Source: Mariprofundus sp. UBA1536 (GTDB lineage Bacteria > Pseudomonadota > Zetaproteobacteria > Mariprofundales > Mariprofundaceae). Taken from it: a DNA stretch of 64,000 bases. Below the pieces are notes generated by a model, which was not told where the DNA came from, did no database searches, and saw only the letters and a program-made list of their open reading frames with translations. The stretch spans positions 124,001 to 188,000 of the forward strand of contig DCPU01000015.1 of assembly GCA_002323245.1 (NCBI GenBank), in the 5' to 3' direction. Positions 9,313-17,989 of this stretch are shown in pieces. The stretch's first letter is position 1. Each line of letters begins with the position of its first letter. The position numbers were made by a program, and so were the translations under genes.

Positions 9313-11538
9313 TTGAGCTTGGACGTGCTGAAACCAAAAAACTTATGGCGTGAATCGTTGGCATTCCTCATTTTGGCGGCTGCAATTGTGTTGGCATTGT
9401 CTTTAGCGAGCTATACACCCAATGACCCATCGCTCAATCATAGCGTGGATGCTATGCCTGAAAATATGATGGGCTTGGTGGGCGCATATGCTGCCGACGC
9501 TTTGATGCAGCTTTTTGGTTACAGTGCTTGGGTATTGGTGGCTTTGATTGGCGTTTTGTCTTATCGCATTGCATTAAATATGAAGCCTGTGTTTGCCGGT
9601 TTAACGTCCTTGTTCTGGATTCCTTTGATGCTGGCAGCTTCCTCGCTGTTGGCATCTCATGTCAGTGATGCCGCCCTTCCTGCTGGCACGGGTGGGGCAT
9701 TGGGTTATTTGTTTGCCCAGAGTTTAACCACAGCCTTGTATGAAATTGGTCGCGATGTGGTGTTGGTGGCCATGTTACTTAGCAGCTTTGTGGTGGCTTC
9801 GCATGTTTCATTGCTTACTGTGGTCATGAAATTCTATCAAGGTGTGATGTGGGTTTTGCACCAAATTCTGGCACTTCTTCAAGCGTTGCAAACGCGTTTG
9901 ATGGTGAAGGTGAAGAGTAATCAAGAGCGCGTGGAAGGCAGGGAAGCCCGCAAAGAAGAAAAGAAAAAACGCCCTGTACATATTGCCAAATCAAAGCCAG
10001 AAATTGTGCGCCCTGAAGTGGTGGAAATCGCTGAGCGGGTGCAAATTGAAGAACATCAACCTGAATTGCTTTTGGGTAAACCCAATGGCGAATATGAATT
10101 TCCAGCCCTTTCTATTTTTACCCAACGCAGCGCCACAGTAAAAACCTATAGTGCCGAAGTGTTACAAGCGATGTCGCGTATGCTTGAGAAAAAGCTTCTG
10201 GATTATCGCGTCGAAGGGCAAGTGGTGGCGGTGCAACCAGGGCCTGTGGTCATTCAATTTGAATTTGAACTCTCACCCGGTACGAAAGTGTCGAAAGTGA
10301 TTGCCTTACAAGATGATTTGGCGCGTTCCATGTCGGCCAATTCGATTCGGGTGGCGGGTAATATTCCGGGCAAGAATGCCATTGGTATTGAGCTGCCCAA
10401 TGATGAGCGCGAAATGGTGTATATGCGTGATGTGCTGGCGAGCAAATCATTTGCCGATAAAAAACATCTGCTGCCTATGGCTTTGGGCGTGGATATTGCC
10501 GGGCAACCTGTGGTGGTGGATTTGGCGAAAATGCCACATTTGTTGGTGGCTGGTACCACTGGTTCAGGTAAATCGGTATCAGTGAATACCATGATTTGTT
10601 CACTCTTGATGAAATATACGCCCAAAGATTTACGCATGATCATGGTCGATCCCAAAATGTTGGAATTATCGATGTATGACAATATTCCACATTTGCTGGT
10701 GCCCGTGGTGACCAATCCCAATAAAGCGGCCAAGGCATTGGCTTGGGCTGTGTATGAGATGGATAGGCGCTATAGGTTGATGTCCGAAACCAAGGTGCGC
10801 AACATCGCTGGCTTTAATAAAGTGGCCAAAGAAAACGCTGCCCAAGGCATAGAAGGCGAAACGGCTGAACGTATGCCGTTTATCGTGATTCTCATTGATG
10901 AGCTTGCCGATTTGATGATGGTGGCAGGTAAAGAAGTGGAGCAATCAATATGCCGATTGGCGCAAAAAGCGCGGGCTGCTGGTGTGCACCTTATTTTGGC
11001 TACCCAACGCCCAAGCGTGGATGTGATTACGGGTTTGATTAAAGCTAACTTGCCAAGCCGCTTGGCATTTCAAGTGTCTTCAAAAATTGATTCGCGCACC
11101 ATTCTTGATCAAATGGGCGCTGAATCCTTGCTGGGTCACGGTGATGCTTTGTTCTCGAATTTGGGGCGTGAGATTCACCGCGTTCATGGGGCATTTATCG
11201 ATGACCATGAAGTGATTGAGCTGGTGGAGCATTTGAAAAAACAAGCCAAACCAGAATATCGCACGGATGTGTTTGATGTAGAGACAAGGTCGGCCGATGA
11301 GCTTGAAGGCGAAGACGATGGCGAGATGGATGATAAATACAATGAAGCTGCTGATTTGGTGGCTGAAAAGGGCAAGTGCTCGGTATCCATGGTGCAGCGT
11401 TATTTGCGCATTGGTTATAACCGAGCCAGCCGCATTGTTGAGCAAATGGAGCGTGATGGTCTTGTCTCCGCACCAGGTGCAGGCGGGGTGCGCACGGTAC
11501 TTTCTCGCTCTGCTGAAGATGCGGGGTATATCGATTAA
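9313..11538 (+). CDS. ftsK: DNA translocase FtsK/SpoIIIE
   Basis: FtsK couples septum formation to chromosome dimer resolution by pumping DNA towards dif. Start is TTG 9313. The N-terminus has four hydrophobic segments (~15-35, 55-85, 95-110, 145-170). A short charged linker (~195-250) precedes the motor: Walker A GTTGSGKS at 414-421, Walker B VILIDELADLMM, and RAAGVHLILATQRPSVDVITG. The last ~65 residues are the DNA-reading gamma winged helix (YLRIGYNRASRIVEQMERDG). At 741 residues it is the short-linker form (E. coli 1329). lolA begins 1 base after the stop; ftsK-lolA is a common pair. Confidence 0.97.
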   Translation: MSLDVLKPKNLWRESLAFLILAAAIVLALSLASYTPNDPSLNHSVDAMPENMMGLVGAYAADALMQLFGYSAWVLVALIGVLSYRIALNMKPVFAGLTSLFWIPLMLAASSLLASHVSDAALPAGTGGALGYLFAQSLTTALYEIGRDVVLVAMLLSSFVVASHVSLLTVVMKFYQGVMWVLHQILALLQALQTRLMVKVKSNQERVEGREARKEEKKKRPVHIAKSKPEIVRPEVVEIAERVQIEEHQPELLLGKPNGEYEFPALSIFTQRSATVKTYSAEVLQAMSRMLEKKLLDYRVEGQVVAVQPGPVVIQFEFELSPGTKVSKVIALQDDLARSMSANSIRVAGNIPGKNAIGIELPNDEREMVYMRDVLASKSFADKKHLLPMALGVDIAGQPVVVDLAKMPHLLVAGTTGSGKSVSVNTMICSLLMKYTPKDLRMIMVDPKMLELSMYDNIPHLLVPVVTNPNKAAKALAWAVYEMDRRYRLMSETKVRNIAGFNKVAKENAAQGIEGETAERMPFIVILIDELADLMMVAGKEVEQSICRLAQKARAAGVHLILATQRPSVDVITGLIKANLPSRLAFQVSSKIDSRTILDQMGAESLLGHGDALFSNLGREIHRVHGAFIDDHEVIELVEHLKKQAKPEYRTDVFDVETRSADELEGEDDGEMDDKYNEAADLVAEKGKCSVSMVQRYLRIGYNRASRIVEQMERDGLVSAPGAGGVRTVLSRSAEDAGYID

Positions 11539-11539
11539 G

Positions 11540-12187
11540 ATGAAATATGTGAAAGTAAGTTTGACGTTGATGCTGTTCGCTCTTTTAGGACAACATCTGG
11601 CTATGGCGAAAGAAGCTAGCCCAATTGATAAGTCTTCTGACTTGGCGGTGGCGCTGAATACATTGACCAAAGTGAGTGGTTTTTCTTGCTTGTTTACGCA
11701 AGAGATTAGCTATGCAGATGGTGGTGGGCGCAAGTATGCTGGTGAATTGGCCGTGTTGCGACCAGGCAAGTTTCGCTGGAAATATACCCAACCCTACGAG
11801 CAGCTTTATGTTAGCAATGGTCAAGGTATCTGGTTGTATGAGCCTGACTTGATGCAGGTACAAAAGCTTCAGGATTTGGGCGAAGTTGATCCGGTGGTGA
11901 TTCAACTGTTGGATGGGCGCGTGAGCTTGGATGATGTCTGGATATTGGATAAAGAAGCGCTGGAAGATGATGAAAGCAGCTGGTTTGTGCGCGTGGGTCA
12001 GGCTGAGAATAGCGTTGAAATTTGGTTGGGTGTTAAAAACAAGGCGTTGGTTTGGGTAGAGAGCAGGGATGTATTGCATAATCGCAACAGGTTAGTGCTT
12101 CAAGCGATGAGCAAGAAAGCGCCCAAGGCAAGTATATTTGAATTTGTAGCACCTGAAGGTGTGGATGTAATTGGAGATGGTCTTTGA
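11540..12187 (+). CDS. lolA: Outer-membrane lipoprotein carrier protein LolA
   Basis: LolA shuttles lipoproteins across the periplasm. ATG 11540 gives 215 residues with a signal peptide (1-22, ending LAMAKEA). The mature protein has the LolA pattern: GFSCLFTQEI (family F.Q), then AGELAVLRPGKFRWKYTQPYEQLYVSNGQGIWLYEPDLMQV split over several strands. An in-frame ATG farther upstream lies inside ftsK and is not credible. The ftsK-lolA-rarA order seen here, interrupted by a porin gene, is widespread. The stop overlaps the TTG start of the next gene. Confidence 0.93.
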   Translation: MKYVKVSLTLMLFALLGQHLAMAKEASPIDKSSDLAVALNTLTKVSGFSCLFTQEISYADGGGRKYAGELAVLRPGKFRWKYTQPYEQLYVSNGQGIWLYEPDLMQVQKLQDLGEVDPVVIQLLDGRVSLDDVWILDKEALEDDESSWFVRVGQAENSVEIWLGVKNKALVWVESRDVLHNRNRLVLQAMSKKAPKASIFEFVAPEGVDVIGDGL

Positions 12188-13323
12188 GTAAACAAATGCA
12201 GGTAATAGGTAAGATTTCTCTAGCTATGTTAGTGACCGTGTTTGCTTGCACCAGTCAAAGCGCATTAGCCAGCACATTTACCAATGAAGATATCGCCGCA
12301 TCTGCGGCAGGGGCAGCCAATGCCGTAGTGGCAAGCGCTGATGATTTGGCTGCGGCGATTTACAATCCTTCGGGTTTGGCCTGGCAACAAGGTGTGCAAG
12401 CCATGGTGGGAAGTCAGTCACGTTATCGTAACAATAATGCCGAAGTAGGCGGGCTTTCGTATGAAGGTGATGCCAACCTTACGGATAGGAATATGATTGC
12501 TATTTCCTGGTTGCCACATGGCAGCGATTTGGGCATTGCCGCATCCATGAGTTCACCTTATGGCTCTAAGATGGATTGGTCAGCCCTGTATCCAGCTTTG
12601 GGCAGCATGGATCTTCGCTTTAAGCGTTATACGGTTGATGGGTTCTATCGCATTAACAACACCATGGGCGTGGCAATGGGCTTGGATGCTTACAATGCTT
12701 CGCTTTCATTGGCGGATAATACAACTACTTTTGCTGGCTCCGATTGGAGTAAAATTGGCGGTCATGCCAGTTTACGCTGGGAATTTTCTCCGTTTTGGTT
12801 TGTGGGGCTGAATGTTCGCCAAGGCATAGATGTAAAGCTCTCCAATAGCGCAGGAGCACAGGCTACAGTTACTTTGCCTGACGAGATCAGTTTGGGCGTT
12901 GCCCATGATTTATGGGATGACGAGATGCGTGTTGAGCTTGATTTGAAACATAGCAAATGGTCTGCATTTGAAGATATCAATGTCAGCAACAATGGTGTGA
13001 CCAGCAAATCGATTGTTACAAATTTTAATGACACCACTGATATCCGCCTGGGTGCGATTTGGAACTGGCGTCACGATACCCAATTGCGATTTGGTTATGC
13101 CTACGAACAGGGTGCCAACCCTAGCGATGGTTATCAACCGCTGCTTTCTGATCAGAGTGGTCATAAGTTGACTGCTGGCTTTGGTGGTGTGATGTCTGGC
13201 ATGCATTTGGATGTGGCGTACACCGCTTTATTGACACCAAAAGTGAATGCAACCGGCACCTATGCTGCCCGATACAGTGATGCGCGTTATAACTTAATGT
13301 TTTCACTTACCAAGAAGTTTTAA
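12184..13323 (+). CDS. FadL/OmpP1/TodX-family outer-membrane channel
   Basis: Predicted beta-barrel for uptake of hydrophobic compounds. Signal peptide ~1-29 (QSALAS). The mature N-terminus contains AASAAGAANAVVASADDLAAAIYNPSGLAW, the hatch motif of FadL/OmpP1 proteins (family ...YNPAGL), here split by Ala-rich sequence. Many alternating strands follow and the protein ends in LTKKF with a C-terminal aromatic residue, as expected for BAM substrates. Start is TTG at 12184 overlapping the lolA stop by 4 bases; an ATG at 12196 is an alternative. Length 379 is slightly shorter than E. coli FadL (446). The substrate is unknown. Confidence 0.85.
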   Translation: MSKQMQVIGKISLAMLVTVFACTSQSALASTFTNEDIAASAAGAANAVVASADDLAAAIYNPSGLAWQQGVQAMVGSQSRYRNNNAEVGGLSYEGDANLTDRNMIAISWLPHGSDLGIAASMSSPYGSKMDWSALYPALGSMDLRFKRYTVDGFYRINNTMGVAMGLDAYNASLSLADNTTTFAGSDWSKIGGHASLRWEFSPFWFVGLNVRQGIDVKLSNSAGAQATVTLPDEISLGVAHDLWDDEMRVELDLKHSKWSAFEDINVSNNGVTSKSIVTNFNDTTDIRLGAIWNWRHDTQLRFGYAYEQGANPSDGYQPLLSDQSGHKLTAGFGGVMSGMHLDVAYTALLTPKVNATGTYAARYSDARYNLMFSLTKKF

Positions 13324-13349
13324 GATGCTGATATGGGCGTAAACTCACA

Positions 13350-14687
13350 ATGAGTATGACCTTGCCCGGATTGTTGTTAAACGATGTGCAAACACCGCTT
13401 GCGCATCGTCTTCGCCCCAAAACATTAACTGAAGTACAAGGTCAGATTGAGTTAACAGCATCGCAAAGTTGGTTTGCACATGCCATTCACGAAGGGCGAG
13501 CGCTGTCTTGTATTTTCTGGGGGCCGCCCGGCGTCGGGAAAACCACACTTGCGCGCATCATGGCTGAACAAGCCGATATGCCTTTTGCACAGTTGTCTGC
13601 CGTTTCGGCTGGAAAAAAAGAAGTTCAGGATGTGGTGGCCAAAGCCCAGCAACAGGGGCGAACATATCTTTTGTTTTTGGACGAAATTCATCGTTTTAAT
13701 AAAGCCCAGCAGGATGTGTTACTTCCCTACCTTGAAGATGGGACTTTGATTTTGGTGGGTGCAACGACCGAGAACCCATCATTTACTTTAAATAACGCCT
13801 TATTATCGCGTTGCCGCGTGATTGTGCTGAAAGCTTTGGATGCAGCTTCAATCACTACGATTTTACAGCGCGGCATCACCGTGCTCCAAGAGAACACCTC
13901 GCAATTTCATGTTGAGCAAGATGCTGTGCTGTGGTTAGCGCAGGCAGCTGATGGTGATGCGCGTTATGCGCTGAATGCGCTTGAGTCACTCTTTGATGCC
14001 GATAGTGCGAAAGATTGGCAACTGCATGATGTAACGCAGCAGTGGCAAAGGCGACAAGGCAAATACGATCGAAATGGTGATGCACACTATGACTTGATTT
14101 CTGCCTTGCATAAATCCATTCGCAGCTCAGATGCGGATGCGGCTTGTTATTGGCTGGCGCGCATGCTGGAAGGCGGAGAAGAGCCGCTTTATTTGGCAAG
14201 ACGTTTGATTCGTATGGCCACTGAAGATATTGGTCTGGCAGACCCCAAAGCTTTAACATTGGCACTGGATGCCCAGCGGATGTTTCAAATTTTAGGTTCA
14301 CCTGAAGGTGAGCAGGGGTTGTTTGAAACGGCTATTTATCTGGCTTTGGCGCCCAAGAGTAATGCAGCTTATATGGCTGAAAAGGCTGCACGCCGATTGG
14401 CACGAGATACCCAGCATTTGGATGTGCCTGTGCATCTGAAAAATGCGCCGACCACATTAATGAAAGACTTGGGTCATGGCAGTGGTTATCAGTATGCTCA
14501 TGATGAAGACGATGCTGTGGTCAGCCAAAAACATTTTCCTGATGCCATGGATGAAGCGAAACTTTATCAACCAGTGGCGCGAGGGTTTGAGCGGACATTA
14601 ATTGAGCGTTTGGAATGGTTGGAATCAAGGCGCCAAGAAAAGCGAGCCTCAGGTAGTAATCAAACAAGGAAAGGTAACAAATTATGA
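13350..14687 (+). CDS. rarA: Replication-associated recombination protein RarA (MgsA)
   Basis: RarA is a AAA+ ATPase related to clamp loaders that acts at stalled replication forks. The 445 residues include Walker A GPPGVGKTT near residue 58, Walker B LLFLDEIHRFNKAQQD, sensor 1 GATTENPSF, the arginine finger SRCRV, and the MgsA C-terminal domain (YLARRLIRMATEDIGLADP, AIYLALAPKSNAAY). Length equals that of E. coli RarA (447). It follows the porin gene by 26 bases and overlaps crcB by 4 bases. Confidence 0.96.
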   Translation: MSMTLPGLLLNDVQTPLAHRLRPKTLTEVQGQIELTASQSWFAHAIHEGRALSCIFWGPPGVGKTTLARIMAEQADMPFAQLSAVSAGKKEVQDVVAKAQQQGRTYLLFLDEIHRFNKAQQDVLLPYLEDGTLILVGATTENPSFTLNNALLSRCRVIVLKALDAASITTILQRGITVLQENTSQFHVEQDAVLWLAQAADGDARYALNALESLFDADSAKDWQLHDVTQQWQRRQGKYDRNGDAHYDLISALHKSIRSSDADAACYWLARMLEGGEEPLYLARRLIRMATEDIGLADPKALTLALDAQRMFQILGSPEGEQGLFETAIYLALAPKSNAAYMAEKAARRLARDTQHLDVPVHLKNAPTTLMKDLGHGSGYQYAHDEDDAVVSQKHFPDAMDEAKLYQPVARGFERTLIERLEWLESRRQEKRASGSNQTRKGNKL

Positions 14688-15055
14688 AAGAAGTATTGGC
14701 AATTGCAGCGGGTGCATCGATGGGTGCGGTATGTCGGTGGTGGGTAGTGCTTTTGATGCAGCGCTGGTTGGGGGCTGGTTATCCTTGGGCAACGTTGCTG
14801 GTCAACGCCTTAGGTAGCTTTGTGCTGGGTTTTTTGGTGATTTGGTTTTTAGATAAAACCCATTTGAGTGATTTGCTTCGTTTGTTGCTCACTGTTGGTT
14901 TTTTAGGCTCCTTCACCACCTTTTCAACCTTTTCAGTAGAGACCATACGCCTAATGGAGCAAGGCTCCATAATGGTGACGTTGGTTCACACCATTGGTTC
15001 GGTGGTGCTGTGTGTTGGTATGGCCTGGTTGGGTATGCTTCTGGCAAAAATGTAA
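14684..15055 (+). CDS. crcB: Fluoride ion channel CrcB/Fluc
   Basis: Fluc channels are dual-topology dimers that export fluoride. The 123-residue protein has four transmembrane segments (5-25, 35-55, 65-90, 97-120) and the family motifs GASMGAVCRWW, GTLLVNALGSF (here ATLLVNALGSF) and the pore motif GFLGSFTTFSTFSVE. It overlaps rarA by 4 bases. I see no fluoride riboswitch in front of it, because the upstream sequence is rarA coding sequence. It converges on the cNMP-binding gene with a 9-base gap. Confidence 0.95.
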   Translation: MKEVLAIAAGASMGAVCRWWVVLLMQRWLGAGYPWATLLVNALGSFVLGFLVIWFLDKTHLSDLLRLLLTVGFLGSFTTFSTFSVETIRLMEQGSIMVTLVHTIGSVVLCVGMAWLGMLLAKM

Positions 15056-15064
15056 GGAACTTTA

Positions 15065-16405
15065 TTAAATCATGGATCCTGGGTCCTGGTTGCGTTCCCA
15101 ATATGCGGCAGCAAGCTGTTCATTGGATGTTCCGCCTTTAATGAGGCGTACCGTTTTCATAATATTAATTGCTTCATTGGCTTGAATGTTGCGCATTTCT
15201 TTGATGGTGTTTTGTAGGCTCTCGCTTTCGAGGTACACAGCTGCGTAATCAATGGCATCAAGCTTCATCAGCACACAATCAGTAAGTGCGCGAACCGTTG
15301 CTGTACGTCGATTGTTGGTGGCGATGGCAGTTTCGCCAACAAATCCGCCAGAGACTACAACCTTGTTAAAGTGCTCGGAATCTTTGACACTCAAAGATAC
15401 TGCCAACTCGCCACTACGCACCAGGTATACATCACGAGTTTCGTCACCTTCGTGAAATAAAATTTGACCTTCAGAGATGTAAACAGGGCGTATTTTCTCG
15501 CTCACTTCTTTGCGAATGGCCAGTGATTCATTGGCAAAAACATCGGAAACTGCAAGGTGGTGGCAGAGTAAGTGATTTTCATACAGCGCATCAAGTTTCT
15601 GACTGAATCCAGGTATGTTAGCTTTAAAAATATCTAATTTGTTGTAGGACAATTCAAGCACTTCAGCATCACCGTGGGCAATGGAGTCAGCTGAGCGACC
15701 GCCACCAGTGAAGTAGGCAATGATGCCAAAAACAGCGTGGTTATGGATGGAACCCAGGTCGCGGCGGACATTATTGCCAGTGACATGAGCTGTGATGCTA
15801 CCGTTCGTAACAATATACAAACAGTCGGCAGGCTCCCCAGCTTTGGTAAGCACTTCTTTTCGATGTAGTTTGCGGTGAGTGAGGCTTTCCAAAAGCTCTT
15901 GTACGTGCTCTTCCCCAAACGCTGAAAATAAGTCAACATCGGTAATCATCGAGGAGACATGATGTGTTGTCGTTGTACTAGCACGGTTATTGTAATCAGA
16001 AACCTCATTACGAATGGATTGTTTGCACATTTCAAGAATATGGGCCGTATTGGAACTGCTGGCATCAGGCTTGAGTTGTTCAAAAATACGCACTGCGGAA
16101 ATAGCTTTCACACTTTGCATTTGCTTAGCGAATCGCTCAGCTGCAATCAAAAACCAGCGCGCGCTATCATCAATGGCATTGGCAAGGCGATATTTGCGGG
16201 CTGCAACAAGAGCATAATTGGCGTTTTCGGAAAAACGCATGGCAAGGGCAGCATAAATCACGGCTGTATCAGCCCATTGGCGTTGTTTGGTATGTTTGGC
16301 GGCGGTCACAATCAATTTCTTGATGTTCTGATCATTGGGCGCCTCAATATTTTTTAAGTTTTTGTCTTGATATATTTGTTTTTCGACACTGTGAAAACTT
16401 GCCAT
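15065..16405 (-). CDS. Protein with two cyclic-nucleotide-binding domains and a helical N-terminus
   Basis: The 446-residue protein has a helical, TPR-like first part (~1-150, Ala-rich with paired helices) and then two cNMP-binding folds (~170-290 and ~300-415). Fold 1 has ADCLYIVTNGSITAHV and fold 2 has TRDVYLVRSGELAVSL and GGFVGETAIATNNRRTATVRA, the latter resembling the phosphate-binding cassette. No helix-turn-helix follows, so it is not a CRP/FNR activator; it may be a regulator acting through protein contacts. The ATG has GGGGAT about ten bases upstream. A perfect CRP-like palindrome lies 160 bases upstream, in the divergent intergenic region. Confidence 0.85.
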   Translation of the reverse strand: MASFHSVEKQIYQDKNLKNIEAPNDQNIKKLIVTAAKHTKQRQWADTAVIYAALAMRFSENANYALVAARKYRLANAIDDSARWFLIAAERFAKQMQSVKAISAVRIFEQLKPDASSSNTAHILEMCKQSIRNEVSDYNNRASTTTTHHVSSMITDVDLFSAFGEEHVQELLESLTHRKLHRKEVLTKAGEPADCLYIVTNGSITAHVTGNNVRRDLGSIHNHAVFGIIAYFTGGGRSADSIAHGDAEVLELSYNKLDIFKANIPGFSQKLDALYENHLLCHHLAVSDVFANESLAIRKEVSEKIRPVYISEGQILFHEGDETRDVYLVRSGELAVSLSVKDSEHFNKVVVSGGFVGETAIATNNRRTATVRALTDCVLMKLDAIDYAAVYLESESLQNTIKEMRNIQANEAINIMKTVRLIKGGTSNEQLAAAYWERNQDPGSMI

Positions 16406-16536
16406 GTTCTTTATCCCCTAACCCATGAGTTACGCCTTTCCATATAATATTCATGACCATAAGTGGCTAATATAATTGCAAAATATTATTAAAGCTAGAA
16501 AGAAATATATTCGCAACATCTTACATGAAAATATGC

Positions 16537-16542
16537 TATACT
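16537..16542 (+). promoter_or_regulatory. Probable extended -10 promoter element for the secreted protein gene
   Basis: TATACT at 16537-16542 is preceded by TGC, giving the extended -10 pattern TGnTATACT. There is no good -35 at 17 bases. Transcription would start near 16549, 70 bases before the gene at 16620. The 214-base divergent gap is otherwise AT-rich with no gene. Confidence 0.45.
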
Positions 16543-16562
16543 GAGTTATAGTGGAATAATGT

Positions 16563-16578
16563 TGTGATTTCAATCACA
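16563..16578. promoter_or_regulatory. CRP/FNR-family-like palindromic operator
   Basis: TGTGATTTCAATCACA is a perfect match to the CRP half-site arrangement TGTGA-N6-TCACA, extended to an 18-base palindrome at 16562-16579. It lies just downstream of the proposed promoter, where a bound protein would repress the + strand gene, and upstream of the divergent cNMP-binding gene. Sequence match is certain; function is inference. Confidence 0.55.
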
Positions 16579-16619
16579 ATGAAATAAAGGGATTTGTTAA
16601 AGCGAGGGGGAGGGTTTTT

Positions 16620-17177
16620 ATGATGGTCTTGAAAGTTAGAAAATGGGTTTGGGGATCCACATTTGCGCTGGGTTGGGTGGCGATGATGGTGGTTGTGCCG
16701 ATTCAGGCGAAGGTGACTGCAGGTGATGTGACTGGAGGCATTAAGGCACCACACTTGAATATTGCGATATTTCACAAAGTGCATGGGCAAGAAGCTTTTC
16801 AATACCCAGATACCATCGCTAAGTCTGATATTCTAAGCAGCATGCTTAGCAAAGCGCAGTTTATTTCGATTAATCATACTGCAGGCTTGTTGGACGGTGA
16901 TGTGGTGACTATAGCGAATGATGTTCTCAGAGACAACGCCGGTGCCTTTGATGATTTTGGTGTGGATTGCCAAATTATTGTTCATGTTAAAGAGGCGTTG
17001 GTGACACTTTCTGGTTTGTGCCAAATGATGGTCATGGATCAAGATCATAGAAAGGTTGAACACAAAGGCATGATTAAACCTTTTGCCATGAAGCATGGCT
17101 CTGATTGGCAACTCATTTATTATGATGCTGAAGATGGAATTGCTGTTTATGCCGATGAGGAAATAGGGCTAGATTGA
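16620..17177 (+). CDS. Uncharacterised secreted protein
   Basis: I do not recognise the family. The 185-residue protein has a basic N-terminus and a Sec signal peptide (about 1-31, ending IQAKV). The mature part is mixed alpha/beta with two cysteines near residues 120 and 138 (VDCQIIV and GLCQMMV) that could form a disulfide. A strong GGGGAGGG ribosome site lies about ten bases before the ATG. It stands alone, with its own promoter region containing a CRP-like palindrome, and converges on the zinc-ribbon gene. A periplasmic location is inferred from the signal peptide only. Confidence 0.75.
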   Translation: MMVLKVRKWVWGSTFALGWVAMMVVVPIQAKVTAGDVTGGIKAPHLNIAIFHKVHGQEAFQYPDTIAKSDILSSMLSKAQFISINHTAGLLDGDVVTIANDVLRDNAGAFDDFGVDCQIIVHVKEALVTLSGLCQMMVMDQDHRKVEHKGMIKPFAMKHGSDWQLIYYDAEDGIAVYADEEIGLD

Positions 17178-17190
17178 GCTTGGCCGCCGA

Positions 17191-17919
17191 TTAAAGTCCA
17201 CTTTTCCCTTGGCGTTGTACTGCAAGGGCATGCATGGTGAATTGCATGGATGAACGCGGTGCTTCTTCAATCAAAAGCATAAATCCGCGTTGCGTAAAGC
17301 CGGGAACCAACGTGGTATCAATCGCTGGTGACATGAAGGGCACAGATTTGAGAGCGTCTAAACTTGGCGGCTCAGTGATGGGTTGAATGAGATTAAAATC
17401 TTGCCCTGTTTGGGTGATGAACGAAATTTGAATTTCTGGTGTGGGTAGATCAGCACGAAGTTGATTTTCTACTTTACCCTCAATTACTAAAACGATGCTG
17501 TTGTCATTTCGTTTGAGCCATTGGCTGCTTATCGATTCGGGCAGAATTCGCCAATCGCTATCCAACACCTGGGCATTGCTATCGGCACTTACCATATACC
17601 CGCGAACATAGGCGTTGTATTGCCATGTATCCCAATGCCAAGCCATGCCTCCGGCACTCAAAGCAAAGAGCACCAAACCAAGCCAAAGCCAAATGTTGCC
17701 GTGCTTTCGCTTCATGCCCGCTTGGTTTAAATCACTGATACCAAAAGTGGGCGCCACGCTTTCTTGCTTGGCAAGAATTTGTGCAACTTCGCTTTCTTCC
17801 ACCACTTTGTTGCCATAGGAATCGAATTCAGTGTTGCAGCGATGGCACACCAAAATGGCATTCTTAATCATTGCGCTCACCTGATAGGCAGCGTGACATT
17901 CGGGGCAAACAATTCGCAT
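17191..17919 (-). CDS. Zinc-ribbon and DUF3426 single-pass membrane protein
   Basis: The 242-residue protein starts with an MJ0042-type zinc ribbon (CPECHAAY ... CHRCNTEF, two CxxC pairs), followed by an acidic linker and one transmembrane helix (~75-95, WLWLGLVLFALSAGGMAW). The C-terminal DUF3426-like domain would be periplasmic. I chose ATG 17919, since the zinc ribbon begins there (MRIVCPEC), over an upstream in-frame ATG at 17964 that would add 15 unrelated residues. It is divergent from ftsE. The family is common in proteobacteria, has no established function, and often lies near cell-envelope genes. Confidence 0.82.
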   Translation of the reverse strand: MRIVCPECHAAYQVSAMIKNAILVCHRCNTEFDSYGNKVVEESEVAQILAKQESVAPTFGISDLNQAGMKRKHGNIWLWLGLVLFALSAGGMAWHWDTWQYNAYVRGYMVSADSNAQVLDSDWRILPESISSQWLKRNDNSIVLVIEGKVENQLRADLPTPEIQISFITQTGQDFNLIQPITEPPSLDALKSVPFMSPAIDTTLVPGFTQRGFMLLIEEAPRSSMQFTMHALAVQRQGKSGL

Positions 17920-17989
17920 AAGCGAACACTGACAAAGTTGTGAACGCTTGCCTACTGACAGCATGCAACTGTGCCGTTACGGTTAGGCA

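Noticed and set aside
14600..14690. Possible fluoride riboswitch before crcB
   Set aside because: The sequence is rarA coding sequence, and I could not find the conserved fluoride-aptamer core.
15065..16405. CRP/FNR-type transcription factor
   Set aside because: The cNMP folds are clear, but the ~30 residues after the second fold contain no helix-turn-helix.
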